A stretch of DNA of 64,000 nucleotides from Sclerodactyla briareus (GCA_026419785.1 JAODTK010000821.1:62001-126000), one strand, 5' to 3'. Positions 24,340 through 36,724 are shown, counted from the first letter of the stretch. Notes: generated from the letters alone by a model not told the origin. Numbers and translations are program-made.

Positions 24340-24690
24340 TTGCCCAAATATTGGATTGAACCGAAGCAAGGCCCAGCAAATTTGCAGACCTGGATACTGC
24401 ACCATTGGAAGCTGCAAATTCCTACCAAGGTTCACGAAATAAGGGCCAGTGCTCTTTGGCGGCCGACCTTAATAGGGGTCAGGCGTATCAAACACAGACG
24501 GACCCAACTTGCCTACCCCTGTGGTCCCTGCTCAAAGCCCTTGGTGCTGATCATCAAGCGAGAAGGCAACCAGGTACCATTTTCAAAGTCTTGGGTATAC
24601 CTCGAACGGCGAATCGAAACCCGGGTCTACAGGTGGAAGGCCATTGCTTTACCAACCCCTCGGCAAATTTGGGTGGTTCTTGTAGATCCA
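24340..24690 (-). mobile_element. tRNA-derived SINE, family 1 copy with clear head
   Basis: On the minus strand, starting near 24665, GGGGTTGGTAAAGCAATGG resembles pol III box A, and GGGTTTCGATTCGCC (about 24615-24630) resembles box B. The body then has gactttgaaaatggtacctgg, gagcagggaccac and ggggtaggcaagtt, all shared with the copy at 25935. The 3' part carries ggtgcagtatccagg, shared with 15.3 kb. The element is noncoding; overlapping open frames are by-products. Confidence 0.7.
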
Positions 24691-25934
24691 TCTAGGAATA
24701 TAGATATCGGAGTAAAAACCTAGTTCCCATTAATTAGCTTGCGCTATTGCATGCGTTAATTCCAATCAACCAGGCCCTTGTATAGGTTTCATCCTCTGCC
24801 TGGTGAGTATCCCATATAAAAGAGCTTAACAGGTCCAATAAACGCCAATGCTCTAATAAATGCCCACCCCCAAACTTTTGATCAGGTTTATAAGACAAGG
24901 TGAGCCCCCAAAGTGTCTCGCCTGGTTGCACGATCAGTGGTTTCTTCTATCAGTCACCATGCAAACAATCACAAGGCTTCAAGGTGTTGCTTCAGATTGT
25001 GGTATTAGCGTACTAATCAGTGACCAGTTTCAAAAATTCGAAAGGACTGAGTATAAGGTTTTTGGAAATGTGACTAAGTTCGCCTAAATTATGCAAAATT
25101 GACAAAAATTACTATCGTGATATCCAGAGCAGGACCCATTCATAATTTTATAACCTCAGTAACAAAAGGGGACCGCACCCACTAGTGTCATGGAATCCAA
25201 ACGAACTTGCACAAATTTGCCAAATGCGAGCAAATTAACAAATTCATAACCCCCAGGACTCGATCTTGTTGAAATTCGGGGGACTAAAGGTAGAGTTGCA
25301 TGAAAGTCGAACTAACTTTGAAATTTCAATTCAATTATGCAGATTAGACACAGTGAACGACTCCAGGACCCCAAATCTGTGTGAAATTCTTTGGGAGTAA
25401 AGGTAGACCATACTGTTTTGCCAAGATCTGACAATTTCAAAATCTTGCATAAATTATGCAAATTGTATGACCTCATCTTACCATGTGTCAACCTGGATCA
25501 CCATAGCCTCTTCAGTTTGTCCATAAATTGTGTTCACTTAAGCCCCGATACTACATACCAATATTTATCTGAATTGGTCTTACGTTTCGGGGAAATCTGC
25601 TATTAACACAAGAAAGCGGACACAACATACACAATGGAGCGTTACCTGACTCATAAACTACCCTTTGATGACGATCATAAATCTAGAGATCAATTAAATT
25701 TGCATGTTGGAACAGAAGGTTTTGCCCCATACACTTCTGTGCATACAGATCATTGATATTCTCAATATTCTGGCAAAAAATTAGAGGGCAACTGCGAGAT
25801 CTGTTATGAAGAGGTTAGTATAATAGCAGAACCTTTGCGGAATGTTGAATTATTTACCACAATAGAACAATGAAATACATGAAGATAGTCTCTGTGCTTT
25901 TTCAGCTGTGACAGCATGTATTTACGCTCAATAG

Positions 25935-26157
25935 ACTGGTTGGCACAGTTGGTAGAGCATTCCACCCGGGAGATCGTGATTCGAATCTCGATTGGATCAT
26001 ACCAAAACTTTGAAAAATGGTACCTGTTGGACGTTCGCGACTGGTCGGCTCGGCATAAGGATTGGAGCAGGGAAGGACGAGGGTAGGCAATTTGTTGCCA
26101 AGTGCCAAATGCAGATGATATTAATACCCCCCCCCCAAAAAAAAAAAAAAAAAATAA
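25935..26157 (+). mobile_element. tRNA-derived SINE, family 1 copy with poly-A tail
   Basis: TTGGCACAGTTGGTAGAGCA (25939-25958) is an excellent box A and GATTCGAATCTC (25979-25990) an excellent box B, at tRNA-like spacing. Body words acctttgaaaaatggtacctg, ggagcaggga and gagggtaggcaattt are shared with 24.34 kb. The copy ends in a C run plus about 19 A (26129-26155), the tail expected from LINE-driven insertion. Of the family copies here it is the best preserved. Confidence 0.8.
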
Positions 26158-26159
26158 GG

Positions 26160-26900
26160 TTATGCCATAAGAGGCATGGTCATTCTAATGAGCATTTTTA
26201 ATGAAGAATCAAATGAACCATCCCCTTAAAAAATCTAGATTACCATTAGGGATTTCGATGGTGTTCCGATGAACTGGAGGGAGGTGTCTCTATTTCCCCA
26301 GTGGAAGCTCATAAGGTGTTTCTCGAGGACATTCTCAGAGCTAGCAAAAACCCATCATCTCCCTGATGTGACTGGAGGAAGGCCTTCATGATTCCTAATC
26401 CTTTATTTAGGTCTGGAAAAAACAGAACAAAAACCAAAAGTTTAATGAGGCCTTGGGAATCAGATGGCCAAGAGAAAATATCCTTCCAATCTAGCACGGG
26501 TGAAGAAGACAGTGATGGAAGAAGAGAAGCATACTAAGCCAGCCACACAAAATTGCCTTGCTGAGTTATAGCACAGGACCTCTGCGGATATAGGACATAT
26601 GAGCTAACAGACGAGGACGGAACCCATACACCAAATAGCGAAGGACGATCATGGGAGTGCAGATTCTAAGGAAAAGATGAGTTACAGGACGCAGTGAATA
26701 ATAATATTGGAGACTGATGTATACTCACAGTGTTATCACAGTTTGCAGTGGTGATTATATTCAACACCGCGGTTGAACTGTCTATGGCAACCAGTTTCAA
26801 TCCTTTATATCACCTTTGGGAAAAAGAAATACTATTGATGGAACCATAATTGGTTATAAATTCTTATATACTTTCCCATGTATTCCGGTTTACACAAATT
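26160..26900. other. No gene seen
   Basis: I see no coding signature and no repeat shared with the rest of the window. Confidence 0.45.
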
Positions 26901-26904
26901 TTCA

Positions 26905-29900
26905 TTGAAAACCAGAACGCCAAAAGGCTTAGTGATTCCTTGAATGTTCTGTCACCCATAGCAGCACGTGGATAAATGGGAGATAGTACGCCCTCATTAT
27001 GGGCAAAAACGTCTGACAAATTCCTATCTTTCAAACCAACTAATTAGTTCCTTTTACCTTGGTTAGAAAGCTACACACGAATTTCAAGGTTTTCAGACTT
27101 GAATCTGGTAAGCTTAGATGACCCTCAGACCTGACCCCAAAACAATGGGTTCAGGTACCCCCAAGGAAAAGATGCACACCTAATTGTCAACCTGTCAGAC
27201 CAAAACAGTTCGGGAACTTATCGTGTTTACAAGGTTTTCAGACTTGACCTCTGGTGGACCTCAGGAGACCTCTGACCGCCCCCAAAACTAGGGTTAGTAT
27301 TCATCATGGGGAACACACATACCAAGTTGAGCTTCATCCATCGGGTTGGGGTCGAGGTATCGGTAAGACAAAATGTGCGAAAATTGAATTTCACAAATTT
27401 TCTATTTCGAAATTTCGAAGACCGAAATTCACTCCCACCCTGACACCACTAACATAGGGTTCCTGTACTCCACTCCCACCATAAGAAGCTATAACACATA
27501 TTTTCCACTTGATCAACCAAACCGTTTTGGACTTTATCGTGTTTACACAATGTTTTTCAGTCTTTGACCTCGGACCGCAGAGACCTCTGACCCTGACCCA
27601 AAAAACATAGGGTTCATATATTCATCATGGGTAACACCAATACCAAGTATGAGCTTCACAATCCCTCGGGGGTGGGTCGAGTATCGTGTTTACAAGCCAA
27701 AAATTTTCCAAAATATTGAATTTTCACAAATTTTCCTCATTTTCGACCGAAATTCACCACTCCCACCTGACCAAAAACAAAATAGGGTTCCGGTACTCCG
27801 ATAAGAAGCTATACACATAATTTCCAACTTGATCAACCCAACCTTTCTGGACTTACGTGTGTACAAAGGTTTTCAGACTTTGAACCACTGGTGACCTCAG
27901 ATGACCAAAATCCACCCCAACCTTACCCACAAACAATAGGGTTCATGTACGCAACAAAATCATGGGGACACACATACCAATTATGATCTTCATCCATCCG
28001 GGTGGGGTCGAGTATCGTGTTTAACACGCCAAATTTGTCAAATAAATCGAATTTTCACATTTCTATTTCCCCGACCAAAATTCCAACCACCGCAACCTGA
28101 ACCAAAAACAATAGGATTTCCGTACTTCCCCCTAAAAAAGCTATACACCGCCCTTATTTCAACTGATCAGACCAACATTCTTTCTGGACTTTCGTGTTTA
28201 CAAGGTTTATTCCAGACTTTGCCTCTGGTGACCTCAGAGACCTCTGACTGGTTACCCCAAAACAATAGGGTTCATGTACTCATCATGGGGAACACCAACA
28301 CCAAGTAATGAGCTTCAATTTCCATCTGGTGGGGTCGAGTTATCTGTTTATAAGCAAAATTGGCAAAATATCAATTTTCACAATTTTCATTATTTTCCGA
28401 CCAAATTTCACCCCAACCTGAACCAAAAACAATAGGGTTCCTGTACTCCCCCCAAAAGCTATACACCTTCTTTCAACTGATCAGACAACATTTCTGGACT
28501 TATCGGTTTACAAGGTTTCGAGACTTTTACCTCTGGTGACCTCAGACGTTCTCTGACCTGACCCCAAAACAATAGGTTCATGTAACTCATCATGGGGAAC
28601 ACACATACCAAGTATGAGCTTCATCCATCCGGTGGGGTGAGTTATCATGTTTATAAGCCAAAATGGCACCCCAAAAATATCAAATTCCCAAATTTTTATT
28701 TCGACCAAAAATTCACCCCGACCTGAACCAAAAACAAATAAAGCTGTTTCCTGTACTCCCAATAAGAAAGGCTATAACCCCAATAACCATTTCACAACAT
28801 TGATCAGACCCAACAATAACTGGACTTAATCGTGTTTACAATTGGGGTTTTTCGACTTTGACCTCTGGTTGACCTCAGAGGACCTCTGACCTGACCCAAA
28901 ACAATAGGGTTCATGCACTCTCATGGGAACACACAACCAGTATGAAGCCTCTTCATCCATCTGGTGGGGTCGAGTTATTCGTGTTTACAAGCCAACTTGG
29001 CCAAACCAAAATCAACGTTTCCCCAAATTTTCATTTTGACCAAAATTCAACCCCCAACCTAAACCAAAAACAATAGGGTTCCTGTACTCTCCCGATAAGA
29101 AGCTATACAACTGATTTCACTTGATCAGACCAACCATTCTGGACTTATCATGTTTACAAGGTTTTCAGACTTTGACCTCGGTGACCTTCAATGACCTCTG
29201 ATTGACCACCAACAACAATAGGGGTTCATTGTACTCACATGGGGACACACCTCCGATAATGAGCTCATCCATCCGGGTGGGTCAGTTAATCATGTTTACC
29301 CAAGCAAAATTGCCAAATATCAAATTTTTCCCTCACAAATTTGTTCCATTTTCTTTCTAATAAACCAATATCACTCCCGACCTAACTAAAAAACAATAGG
29401 TTCCTGTACTTCCATAAGAGGCTATACACCAATTCAACAACTTGATCATACCACACCCATTTCTGGACTTAATCGTTTTTACAAAGGTTTTCAGGCTTTG
29501 ACCTCGTGGACCTCTGACCTACCTGAACCAAAATAAATGGGGTTCATGTACTTCATCATGGGGAACACACCCTACCAGTATGATTTCATCCATCTGGGTG
29601 GGGCAAGTTATCGTGGTTACAAACAAGCCAAAATTGGCCAAAATATCGATTTTCACATATTTTTCCCATTTTCTTCTTGAGCAAATTCACTCACGACCTG
29701 AACCAAAAACCAATAGTGTTCCGGTACTCCCCATAAGAAGGCTATACACACCTAATTTCATTCCACTTGATCAGAACCACCCATTCCTGGCCTTATCGTG
29801 TTAACAAGGTTTTCAGACTTTGACCTCTTGTGATTTCAGATAACCTCTGACCCTGACCCAAAAAACAATAGGGGTCATGTACTCACATTGGGGAACCACA

Positions 29901-30960
29901 CTACCGAGTATGAGGCTTCATCCATCCGGTGGGGTCGAGTGATCATGTTTACAGCCAAAAATTGGCCCAACAAAATATCAAAATTTCACAAATTTCCATG
30001 TTCTACCAAATATTCACTCCGACCTGAACTAAAAACCTAGGGATCCTGTACTTCCATAAGAAAGTATACACCTAATTCAACTTGATCAGACACCAACATT
30101 CTGTTGACTTATCGTGTTTACAAGGGGTTTTCAGGCTTTGACTCTGGTGACCTCTGACCTGCAAAAACAATAGGTTCATTGACTCATCCTTGGGAAAACA
30201 CACATACAAGTATAAGTTTCATCCATCTGGGTGGGTAGAGGTTATCTGTTTTACAAGCCAAAATGGCCACAAAGATCGATTTTCACATATTCCATTTGAC
30301 AAAAATTCACTCACGACATGAACCAAAAACAACAGAGGGTTCCTGTAATCCCCATAAGAAAGCATTAAACCTAATTTCAACTCGATAGGACCAAACATTC
30401 TGGGGGGGGGGGGACTTATCGTGTTTACAAGGTGTTCAGACTTTGACCTCTGGGACCTCAGAGACCTCTGACCTGACCCAAAAAACAATAGGGTCATGTA
30501 CTCATCCATGGGGAACCACAACTACCAAGTATGAACCTGACCTACTCAACCTGATCAAGTTATCGTTGCAGGATGGGCGTCACAACCACAACCCACACCG
30601 CACACACACAACCTGTGTAGGCGCCCCCAAACGGGGACGCACAAACGGGACATTGCTCTTTCACCTATGGAAATGGGGACATAGTGCAAAAACCTACATA
30701 GGGGTACCCACCTACCACTACATGTATCATTTTTAAGCAGTTTAAAGGGAACACAGGAACAGGGATATCCCCCATTCCGTTTTTTGTGGGGCGTTTTCCA
30801 ATGGAAACGGGGACAAACAAACGGGGATATCCCCAGTTTGCGGCGTATCCCCAGTTACGTGGAAGGGATCCATGTGTGTCCCGTTTACATGGACGCAAAC
30901 CACACACACACACACACAACAACGTGAGGCATAGATTCCTCCGACTTTGTCACGGAATCA
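26905..30960 (+). repeat. DR element, expanded copy 3 (about 11 internal units of ~320 bp)
   Basis: The left end (gccaaaaggcttagtgattccttgaa, 26921-26946) and right end (cgactttgtcacggaatcaaca, about 30940-30962) match the other copies. Between them a ~320-bp unit repeats. The landmark gggttcatgtactcatcatgggg recurs near 27292, 27607, 27938, 28266, 28574, 28905, 29219, 29537, 29870, 30170 and 30490, with spacings of 300-333 bp. Each unit also holds cttcatccatc, tcgtgtttacaag, gttcctgtactcc, gatcagacca and a cluster of TGACCT words. Units differ by many 1-2 base indels, often in homopolymers, so no protein frame is kept. The other copies hold one to three units, so this one has grown by tandem amplification. 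Confidence 0.85.
30613..30900. mobile_element. MITE inserted into the CA tail of DR element copy 3
   Basis: CA-repeat sequence lies on both sides (30585-30611 and 30899-30920), as expected if an element landed inside one CA tract. Its ends are inverted relatives: cgcacaaacgggacat near the left and, near the right, the complement of gcgtccatgtaaacgggacacaca. The inside repeats aaacggggac, ggggatatcccc and similar words in both orientations, so it can fold on itself. No open frame of note is present. Confidence 0.6.
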
Positions 30961-30999
30961 ACAAAAAGACGCATACAAGAGGATTTATAGTGATTCCTT

Positions 31000-32985
31000 G
31001 ACCATATTCGAAAACATTACCAAACTTATTGCAGCACCTGAATGATCTTCAAGTGAACCTTGGAAAACAATAGGGGAACAATCCTCCATTTTCGCAAACG
31101 ACCATCGCCTAAATTGAGGTGATCAATGGGGAATCTACAGAATCATGTCAAAACAAGCTTATCCTCACTCTTAGCTCTCTTATCCCTGAATGACATGAAA
31201 GGACAAACGCAGCAGGCATGTGTAAATTAGCTTAGAGAAAAAAAGGAGGAAAAGCCTCCCATCATGCAAAATAATTGATGTCATACTTGCACAACCTGGC
31301 AACAAGCTTGCGTTCTATTGAAATTCACACATCATTTTCACTTCAAGAAGCATTAGTCTGTCTATGGGAGAGGATTGGCTGTAGGGGTGGTAGGTGGTGA
31401 TTGTGAGAGAAGAAACAGGAACTTCTGCTAAAATGTTGATTTATTTAACAAAATGAAAGAAGGAATACATGACATAACTTCCGGGTGTCAAGTTGGAACA
31501 TCATCCAGTAGTGCACAACTGGGTTTTCCCCAATTTTCTGATAATGGACTCCAAACGTTGAAGGCCAATAATTCCACATCATAACAAAGTATGATATGGG
31601 GTGGGACCAAAGATAGAGTTTTCCATTCTCCACGAGATAACCATCGTTGTATGGCAAGCAAGCTGCTGTTGTCCTTTTTAACTTGCCTCCCAAATTTATA
31701 TAGGGGCTGGTTCCTCTCCTATCTGACAAACCTTTTACAAGCCTAGTTTAAAACTTGTTAATAGTTTTTGCAGTTACAGGACCACCCTACCTATAGGAAA
31801 AAAAACTCATTCAGAATGTCGCCTCTGTTGACTTGGGATTCCACTTGTTCCCTATCTGCAACATTGTTGCCTAAAATGAACTTGATATTTGTCTTGCACC
31901 AATATCACACTAATATGCTACTCTAGAGTTTGCCCTTGCCTAATCTGTATGACATTGACGTAGCCTTCCAAAACAATGGGAATTGTCCTCCTCATATAAC
32001 TTTCCAACACTTTGTGTTGAATTGAGCGAAAACTTGGAAGCTCAATTCAACAAAGTGAAATCACGAATGGATTCAAAAGTGGGTGTCGCCATATGACTGG
32101 GGTTCGCTTATTTGCATAACTTCGGATTTTTGTTGGATTTCAAACGTCAATTTGTAGTGTAAATACACCTGGTCACTTGAGCATGAGGTTTCAAATCCCA
32201 AGGTCAAAGTAGCGTAATTAATGTTATTCCCCCACTTAGTGGGATTGAATAAAAATTTGTGGATGAGACTGATTTGGTCGATGACCAAAGTGAAGGTCAG
32301 GTCACGGTCATCAGAGGCCAAAATCTGCATAATATACACATTTTCACAAACCCGTATGTTGCATATATTATTTGCATGAAATATGCAACTGAATTTATTT
32401 GTAACGGCGATGCTGACCGACTGCATCTGCTAAGTTGTAGCCTACAGTAACATGCAATATCGTAAACAACCACATGCGTGTATTGCACAATGCCTTTGCT
32501 GCTGCTGCCAGGGCAAAGCAGAACATGTTCAAACCTGATCAAATTAGTTAAGCATGAGGTTTAATTATTCCTTTGCATTTGGGTATTGACTCAAATAAAT
32601 ATATTCTTCTACAGATGCTCCTACTTTTTCCCCTGTGCTTTTTTTCTCAAAAATTTTGAGGGAAAATGCACTTCCACTTCTTGCTTTATGGGTTTTCCAC
32701 TATTTAAATGTTATATCCTTGACAAAAGTCTCAAATTTTACAGTATTCAGAGAATGGTTCTACAGTCATACCCTGATTGGTCATAGGCTCATCACCTGCC
32801 TTGATCGAGTTAACCAAAGATCACCTGTTATAGAATAAATTGGCCTACCATATTGGGGCGTAGCTTTCCTTCAAAAAGCATTATTGCAAATCCTTGATAC
32901 CAGTGTAGAATAACAAAATGTTATCGCTGACAATATATACTGGTAGTAGCAAACATATTAGATTAAATGAGACAGTGCTATGATT
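31000..32985. other. No gene seen
   Basis: A 95-codon open frame on the minus strand (31445-31729) is followed by an AATAAA, but it has no motif or splice support. 32073-32330 holds several ggtca/tgacc words of the kind common in old dispersed repeats. Nothing else can be named. Confidence 0.4.
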
Positions 32986-32998
32986 CCTACTCTATCTA

Positions 32999-33124
32999 GT
33001 AATGATGATGATGATGGTATTAATGATGGTGATGAAGATGATAAGAATAATGATGATAATATCAATAATGATCATCATGATGGTGATCATGATGACATTA
33101 ATGGTGATGATGATAAGGATGGAT
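32999..33124. repeat. Imperfect ATG/ATGGTG-type microsatellite
   Basis: About 125 bases consist of degenerate ATGATG, ATAATG and GATGGTG units. The tract lies about 20 bases beyond the 5' splice-site-like edge of the exon at 33147-33303, inside the following intron on the minus strand. It extends the exon's open frame by chance. Confidence 0.85.
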
Positions 33125-33146
33125 GAAAACACATAGGGGGCAGTAC

Positions 33147-33303
33147 CTGCGTCGATGAGGTTGGTGACCACGTCAAAGGTCCGCTTGATGTCTCCAGCCA
33201 TGAGGTTCCTGTCACTACCACAACAGTGTAGGGAGATCCAGTTAAAGTGTGATTGGATGGAAGCCATCACCTCCTCTACAAAACCTTCAAGTGAGCCAGA
33301 TCC
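33147..33303 (-). CDS. Internal exon of an unrecognised minus-strand gene
   Basis: This is the clearest exon candidate in the window. On the minus strand cacatttAG precedes it, and that TAG is an in-frame stop, so the frame opens exactly at the acceptor. Fifty-two codons follow (start GSGSLEGFVEEV; later HFNWISLHCCGSDRNLMAG and KRTFDVVTNLIDA), then G|GTACTG as donor. The exon begins in phase 0 and ends in phase 1. Phase 0 is what the exon at 36643-36724 requires. The composition looks like a soluble helical domain (many alternating hydrophobic residues, one CC pair). There is no membrane segment or signal peptide. I do not recognise the family. The donor is not a perfect consensus. Confidence 0.6.
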
Positions 33304-33384
33304 CTAAATGTGATGAGAAATCCAGAAATCTGATGAATCAGCATCAGTTTATACCAGAAAAGCAATATAGGAATGGTTTAGCCA

Positions 33385-33510
33385 CAGTTGGCACGAGCAT
33401 AGGCTAACTACCTAAGAGATTGGGGTTTGAATCCCGGTTATATCACAAAGAAAGAAGAAATTGTACCTGTCAATATTCAACCTTGTCTGTTTTAATTAGC
33501 CTTTGTGTTA
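33385..33510 (+). mobile_element. tRNA-derived SINE fragment, family 1
   Basis: GCCACAGTTGGCACGAGCATA (33380-33400) resembles a box-A region and GGTTTGAATCCCGG (33424-33437) is a good box B. gaaattgtacctgtc follows, as in the copies at 24.3 and 25.9 kb (aaatggtacctg). The 3' part cannot be traced, so it is truncated or diverged. Confidence 0.6.
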
Positions 33511-33514
33511 AGGG

Positions 33515-36300
33515 CGTTCTGGTGAACCATCCCATAATCATACCATCCATTCCTTCCCCCCCCCCCCTTCCACCAGTTCCTGATTTACATATGCTCATAG
33601 ATCTGTCGCGTCCTGTGACCTGTCCAGCTTCCAACACCCTTGGACAATGACCCATTATATGCCAACGTAACGTAACTTTTCACAGCTGCGCAATATTCAT
33701 GAACTGTTCAACTATAACTAACCATCATATAACATTGTGTCTAGCCCGGCTTGTGCCATGTAGCCCATGTAATTAATTGGATTTGGAGTCGAATACAAGA
33801 ACATGGAGCTTACGAGCGTGTTGGATATCCAGATCTCCATGCAATTGCGACAAGATAGTTCCACTGGCAGTGAAAATAGGTTTCTTCACACTTCAGAAAA
33901 GATACTCATGACGTCATAAGTATTCCAGGTAGCTAGAGTGCTTTTGTAACATCTGTTGCTCCTGGAAAAATGCTGAAAATTGCAAGCCCAGAAATGAAGG
34001 TCATAATGCCGCCATGTTCCACCGAGAGTGAAAGCTGCATCTGCAAAATGATATAACGCAATCAAGAATATCTTATCTCTCTCTCTCCAGAAACCATGTT
34101 CACACTTTACATGCGAAGTTTGTTGATGCATTGAATCGAGACATGCATGGCTTGTGCTCCGCAGTTATATTAGAATATTATTACAATATTCTGGCCAATG
34201 GTCCATTATACAATTTGTTTGTTGGTTACAGAGAGACATATATGGTGAATCAATCTGATTTTGGTAGTAACAATCCACAAAACATTTTGAAGGAAATCCA
34301 TCACCTGGCTATTGTACCTTTTAAGTTCCTTATTGGGACATGAATTTGGTAAAGATAATTTCTTTCTAGCCCAGAGTGGCTGTGGGACTGGGTGGATGTG
34401 TCTCCAGTATTCTCAGCCTGTCATGAAAGGCAAGGTGGAAACTGGGTGACGTCACAAGTGGTATTTGCTGAATGTAACGGGTGGATCCCACTTGTATTGG
34501 CAGTAATTCAGTCTGGTTCTGATTTTCAACTCATTGTGGTAATCAAAAGTCATGTTACGAACAGTGTTCTTCAACCCTCTCAATGCCGCTCTAAAATTTC
34601 CTCATTGGGGGCTTCCCAACAGAGCCACAGTTTTCTATAATGATTTTGACAAAGAAGATGCAGTCGACTGAAAATTCCTGCGGTACACATGATGAATGAT
34701 AGTTGAATGCGCTATCTGATAATCACTTCCTTATCCATCTCTCTCTGCAGGGAGTGGTCTGCTATTCTCCATGATCCTCAACCAAAGATGGGTTGCGATC
34801 ATTTTTTTGAGTGAATTTTACTCTGCATTTTCAAATATAACCCCCCCCCCCCATCCCCCATCATGTAAGATACTGTCTGAGAGGCAATATCATGTCAATG
34901 CTCAGGGTTTTTAAACTCACCTCTCGATATTGCAGCATATTGCTTTGAAACTTACTTAGATGAGAAGACTGTATTTCATAACCCCTGATCTCAAATTAAG
35001 AGTTTGAACTGACCTTGTTTTTGTGTTTTCAAACAGTAAACGTCCAATGAAGAGTTACAACATCCAGCAAATAATAGATGATTCCTATTTGCAGGAAACT
35101 ACACCGAAAAATGTCTTCCACGGTATATTAGAAATTTGCATTGACATATCACAGTGGTGATGAACTGTATTGCCATGTAGGAGTTTTTTGCTGTTAGGTC
35201 ATACAAACAAAGCCGTTGCTTGTGCACCATGCAGTTGCCACCATGGATGCCTCTTTCAAGATTTGAATGTGATCTTTTCAACTGTAGAGTGGCCATGATA
35301 GAATGGGGCTTCAAACACCCCAAAAACAAATCATTATTGCCCATAATGCTATGCGAAATATAGTCCCATGGGCATGGCGGAGATATTTGCTAGGTCACCT
35401 CTAGCATTGAAAGGGTGAAACATACCTATCCCTGCCATACAAAATTTTAGGATTAAAAATCATGATGTTCTATCAAATACCTGACAGACAACCTTGCCCA
35501 GCAACGCAAGCGTTGGACCTCAAAAAATGTGCAACGTATCGTTTGCCTGTCTGAGACAATCAGACAATGGCGCACGCACAGATGGAAAAAACGTGCCAAT
35601 GGACTCTCTCATGTCTTTATGCAACCACCTGGAAGAAAGTCAGGGTTAGATTATTATATGCATGAATCAGGAAAGGGGGGCATTGAACTTTCCTACAAAG
35701 ATGTATCTTCTATAATTGGTGAGGTATGTGAACAATCAATGAAAACCTGCTGAATGGGTTATTGGGATCGGACCCCGAGACACTTCATGAGCCTAGTTGA
35801 TAGAGAATTTAACGCCTGACATGATCACAATGAACATTACCAGGCATTGCCAAGATTGTTGGGGCATAACACCCATCGATGTGTGACGTGGTCTTCAGAT
35901 CTAGACCAACTCCTCCCATTTGTTTTCTCAATATTGAGAACAGGAAATGACCGTATGAGTACATACAACAGCAACTAGCTTCTAGGATGATCCAATCCTG
36001 GAATTGGCCAACCCACCATGGTGGCGGAGGAGGGACGGGGAGTTTAAATTTTTACAAAATCGACATAAAGCAAAATGATATTCGGCTGAAACCAGCGGTG
36101 AGTGATGCACAACTTGAAAACCTATCAGAGAACTAATGGTTTTGGGATAATTTGTTGGTATGTGCTACTCAAGATTGAATACAGTTTTAGAAATGTTCAA
36201 GCACTTCCATTGAGGATACTTCATCAAAAAAAATGGGATGGCAATGGGGTGACATTTGGATTGCTGATTGCCAGGGGCTCGATAGCTTATGTGTCAATGC
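33515..36300. other. Presumed intron; no repeat or gene recognised
   Basis: If the minus-strand exon set is right, this lies in the intron between 36643 and 33303. It holds short C runs (33558-33568 and 34842-34852), a small CT-rich block near 34079-34088, and unremarkable open frames. A + strand frame at 35529-35753 has no recognisable motif. Confidence 0.4.
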
Positions 36301-36309
36301 GGGGACTAA

Positions 36310-36552
36310 CAGGGCTGGAATTAAAGGTTTCATGAGGGGAGGCCATTTTTCAATTTTTCAAGGGCACGACGTCATTGAAACTGTCAGGGCAACAAAGGCA
36401 CAAAAAGCAAAATGTATCGTGTTCAATGTGCTATTTTGGGTGGGCACTTGAGGCCAAGACCTTGAAGGAGAGCAATGTTCAGGGGGCAATAAGGCCATAG
36501 CCCAAAATCCGTTGGCCATGGCCTTGGTGGCCTCCGGGTAATTCCAGCCCGG
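36310..36552. mobile_element. Short hAT-like MITE
   Basis: The left end CAGGGCTGGAATTA (36310-36323) is matched by the inverted right end TAATTCCAGCCCGG (36539-36552), giving 14-base terminal inverted repeats with one mismatch. CAGGGCTGGAATTA-type ends are typical of hAT nonautonomous elements. A clean 8-bp duplication is not visible: the flanks ggactaa and accaatat only partly agree. The element is about 243 bp and noncoding. Confidence 0.6.
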
Positions 36553-36642
36553 ACCAATATGAGTGGTTACTGTTTAGCATGTTTGATAGTGTAGATTTTA
36601 TGGTTCATCCGTGCTCTGCGAGTGAAACATATGAGAGCTCAC

Positions 36643-36724
36643 CTTTCTTTGAATGCACACAAAGGTGGCATTAGTTGGCACACAATAATCCACATGGGGC
36701 GGGTTCTCCACCAGGTCAGTTAGC
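36643..36724 (-). CDS. Internal exon of an unrecognised minus-strand gene
   Basis: On the minus strand, acttctgtaatcAAG precedes the exon and an in-frame TAA lies just outside the acceptor. One base plus 27 codons follow (LTDLVENPPHVDYC, then TNATFVCIQRK), and the donor AAAG|GTGAGC is close to consensus. Its single leading base completes the codon left by exon 39649-39760 (AT+G, methionine). It ends in phase 0, matching the start of exon 33147-33303. Length (82 bp) is normal for an internal exon. The protein fragment has one possible N-glycosylation triplet (NAT), not interpretable alone. Family unknown. Confidence 0.55.

Noticed and set aside
31445-31729. 95-codon minus-strand frame followed by AATAAA, possible alternative last exon
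   Set aside because: The phase would fit after exon 33147-33303, but the acceptor is ordinary, the peptide is unlike the other exons, and AATAAA is common in AT-rich DNA.
33001-33121. Microsatellite-rich region as a CRISPR-like array
   Set aside because: It is a degenerate trinucleotide repeat without spacers, in a eukaryotic context.
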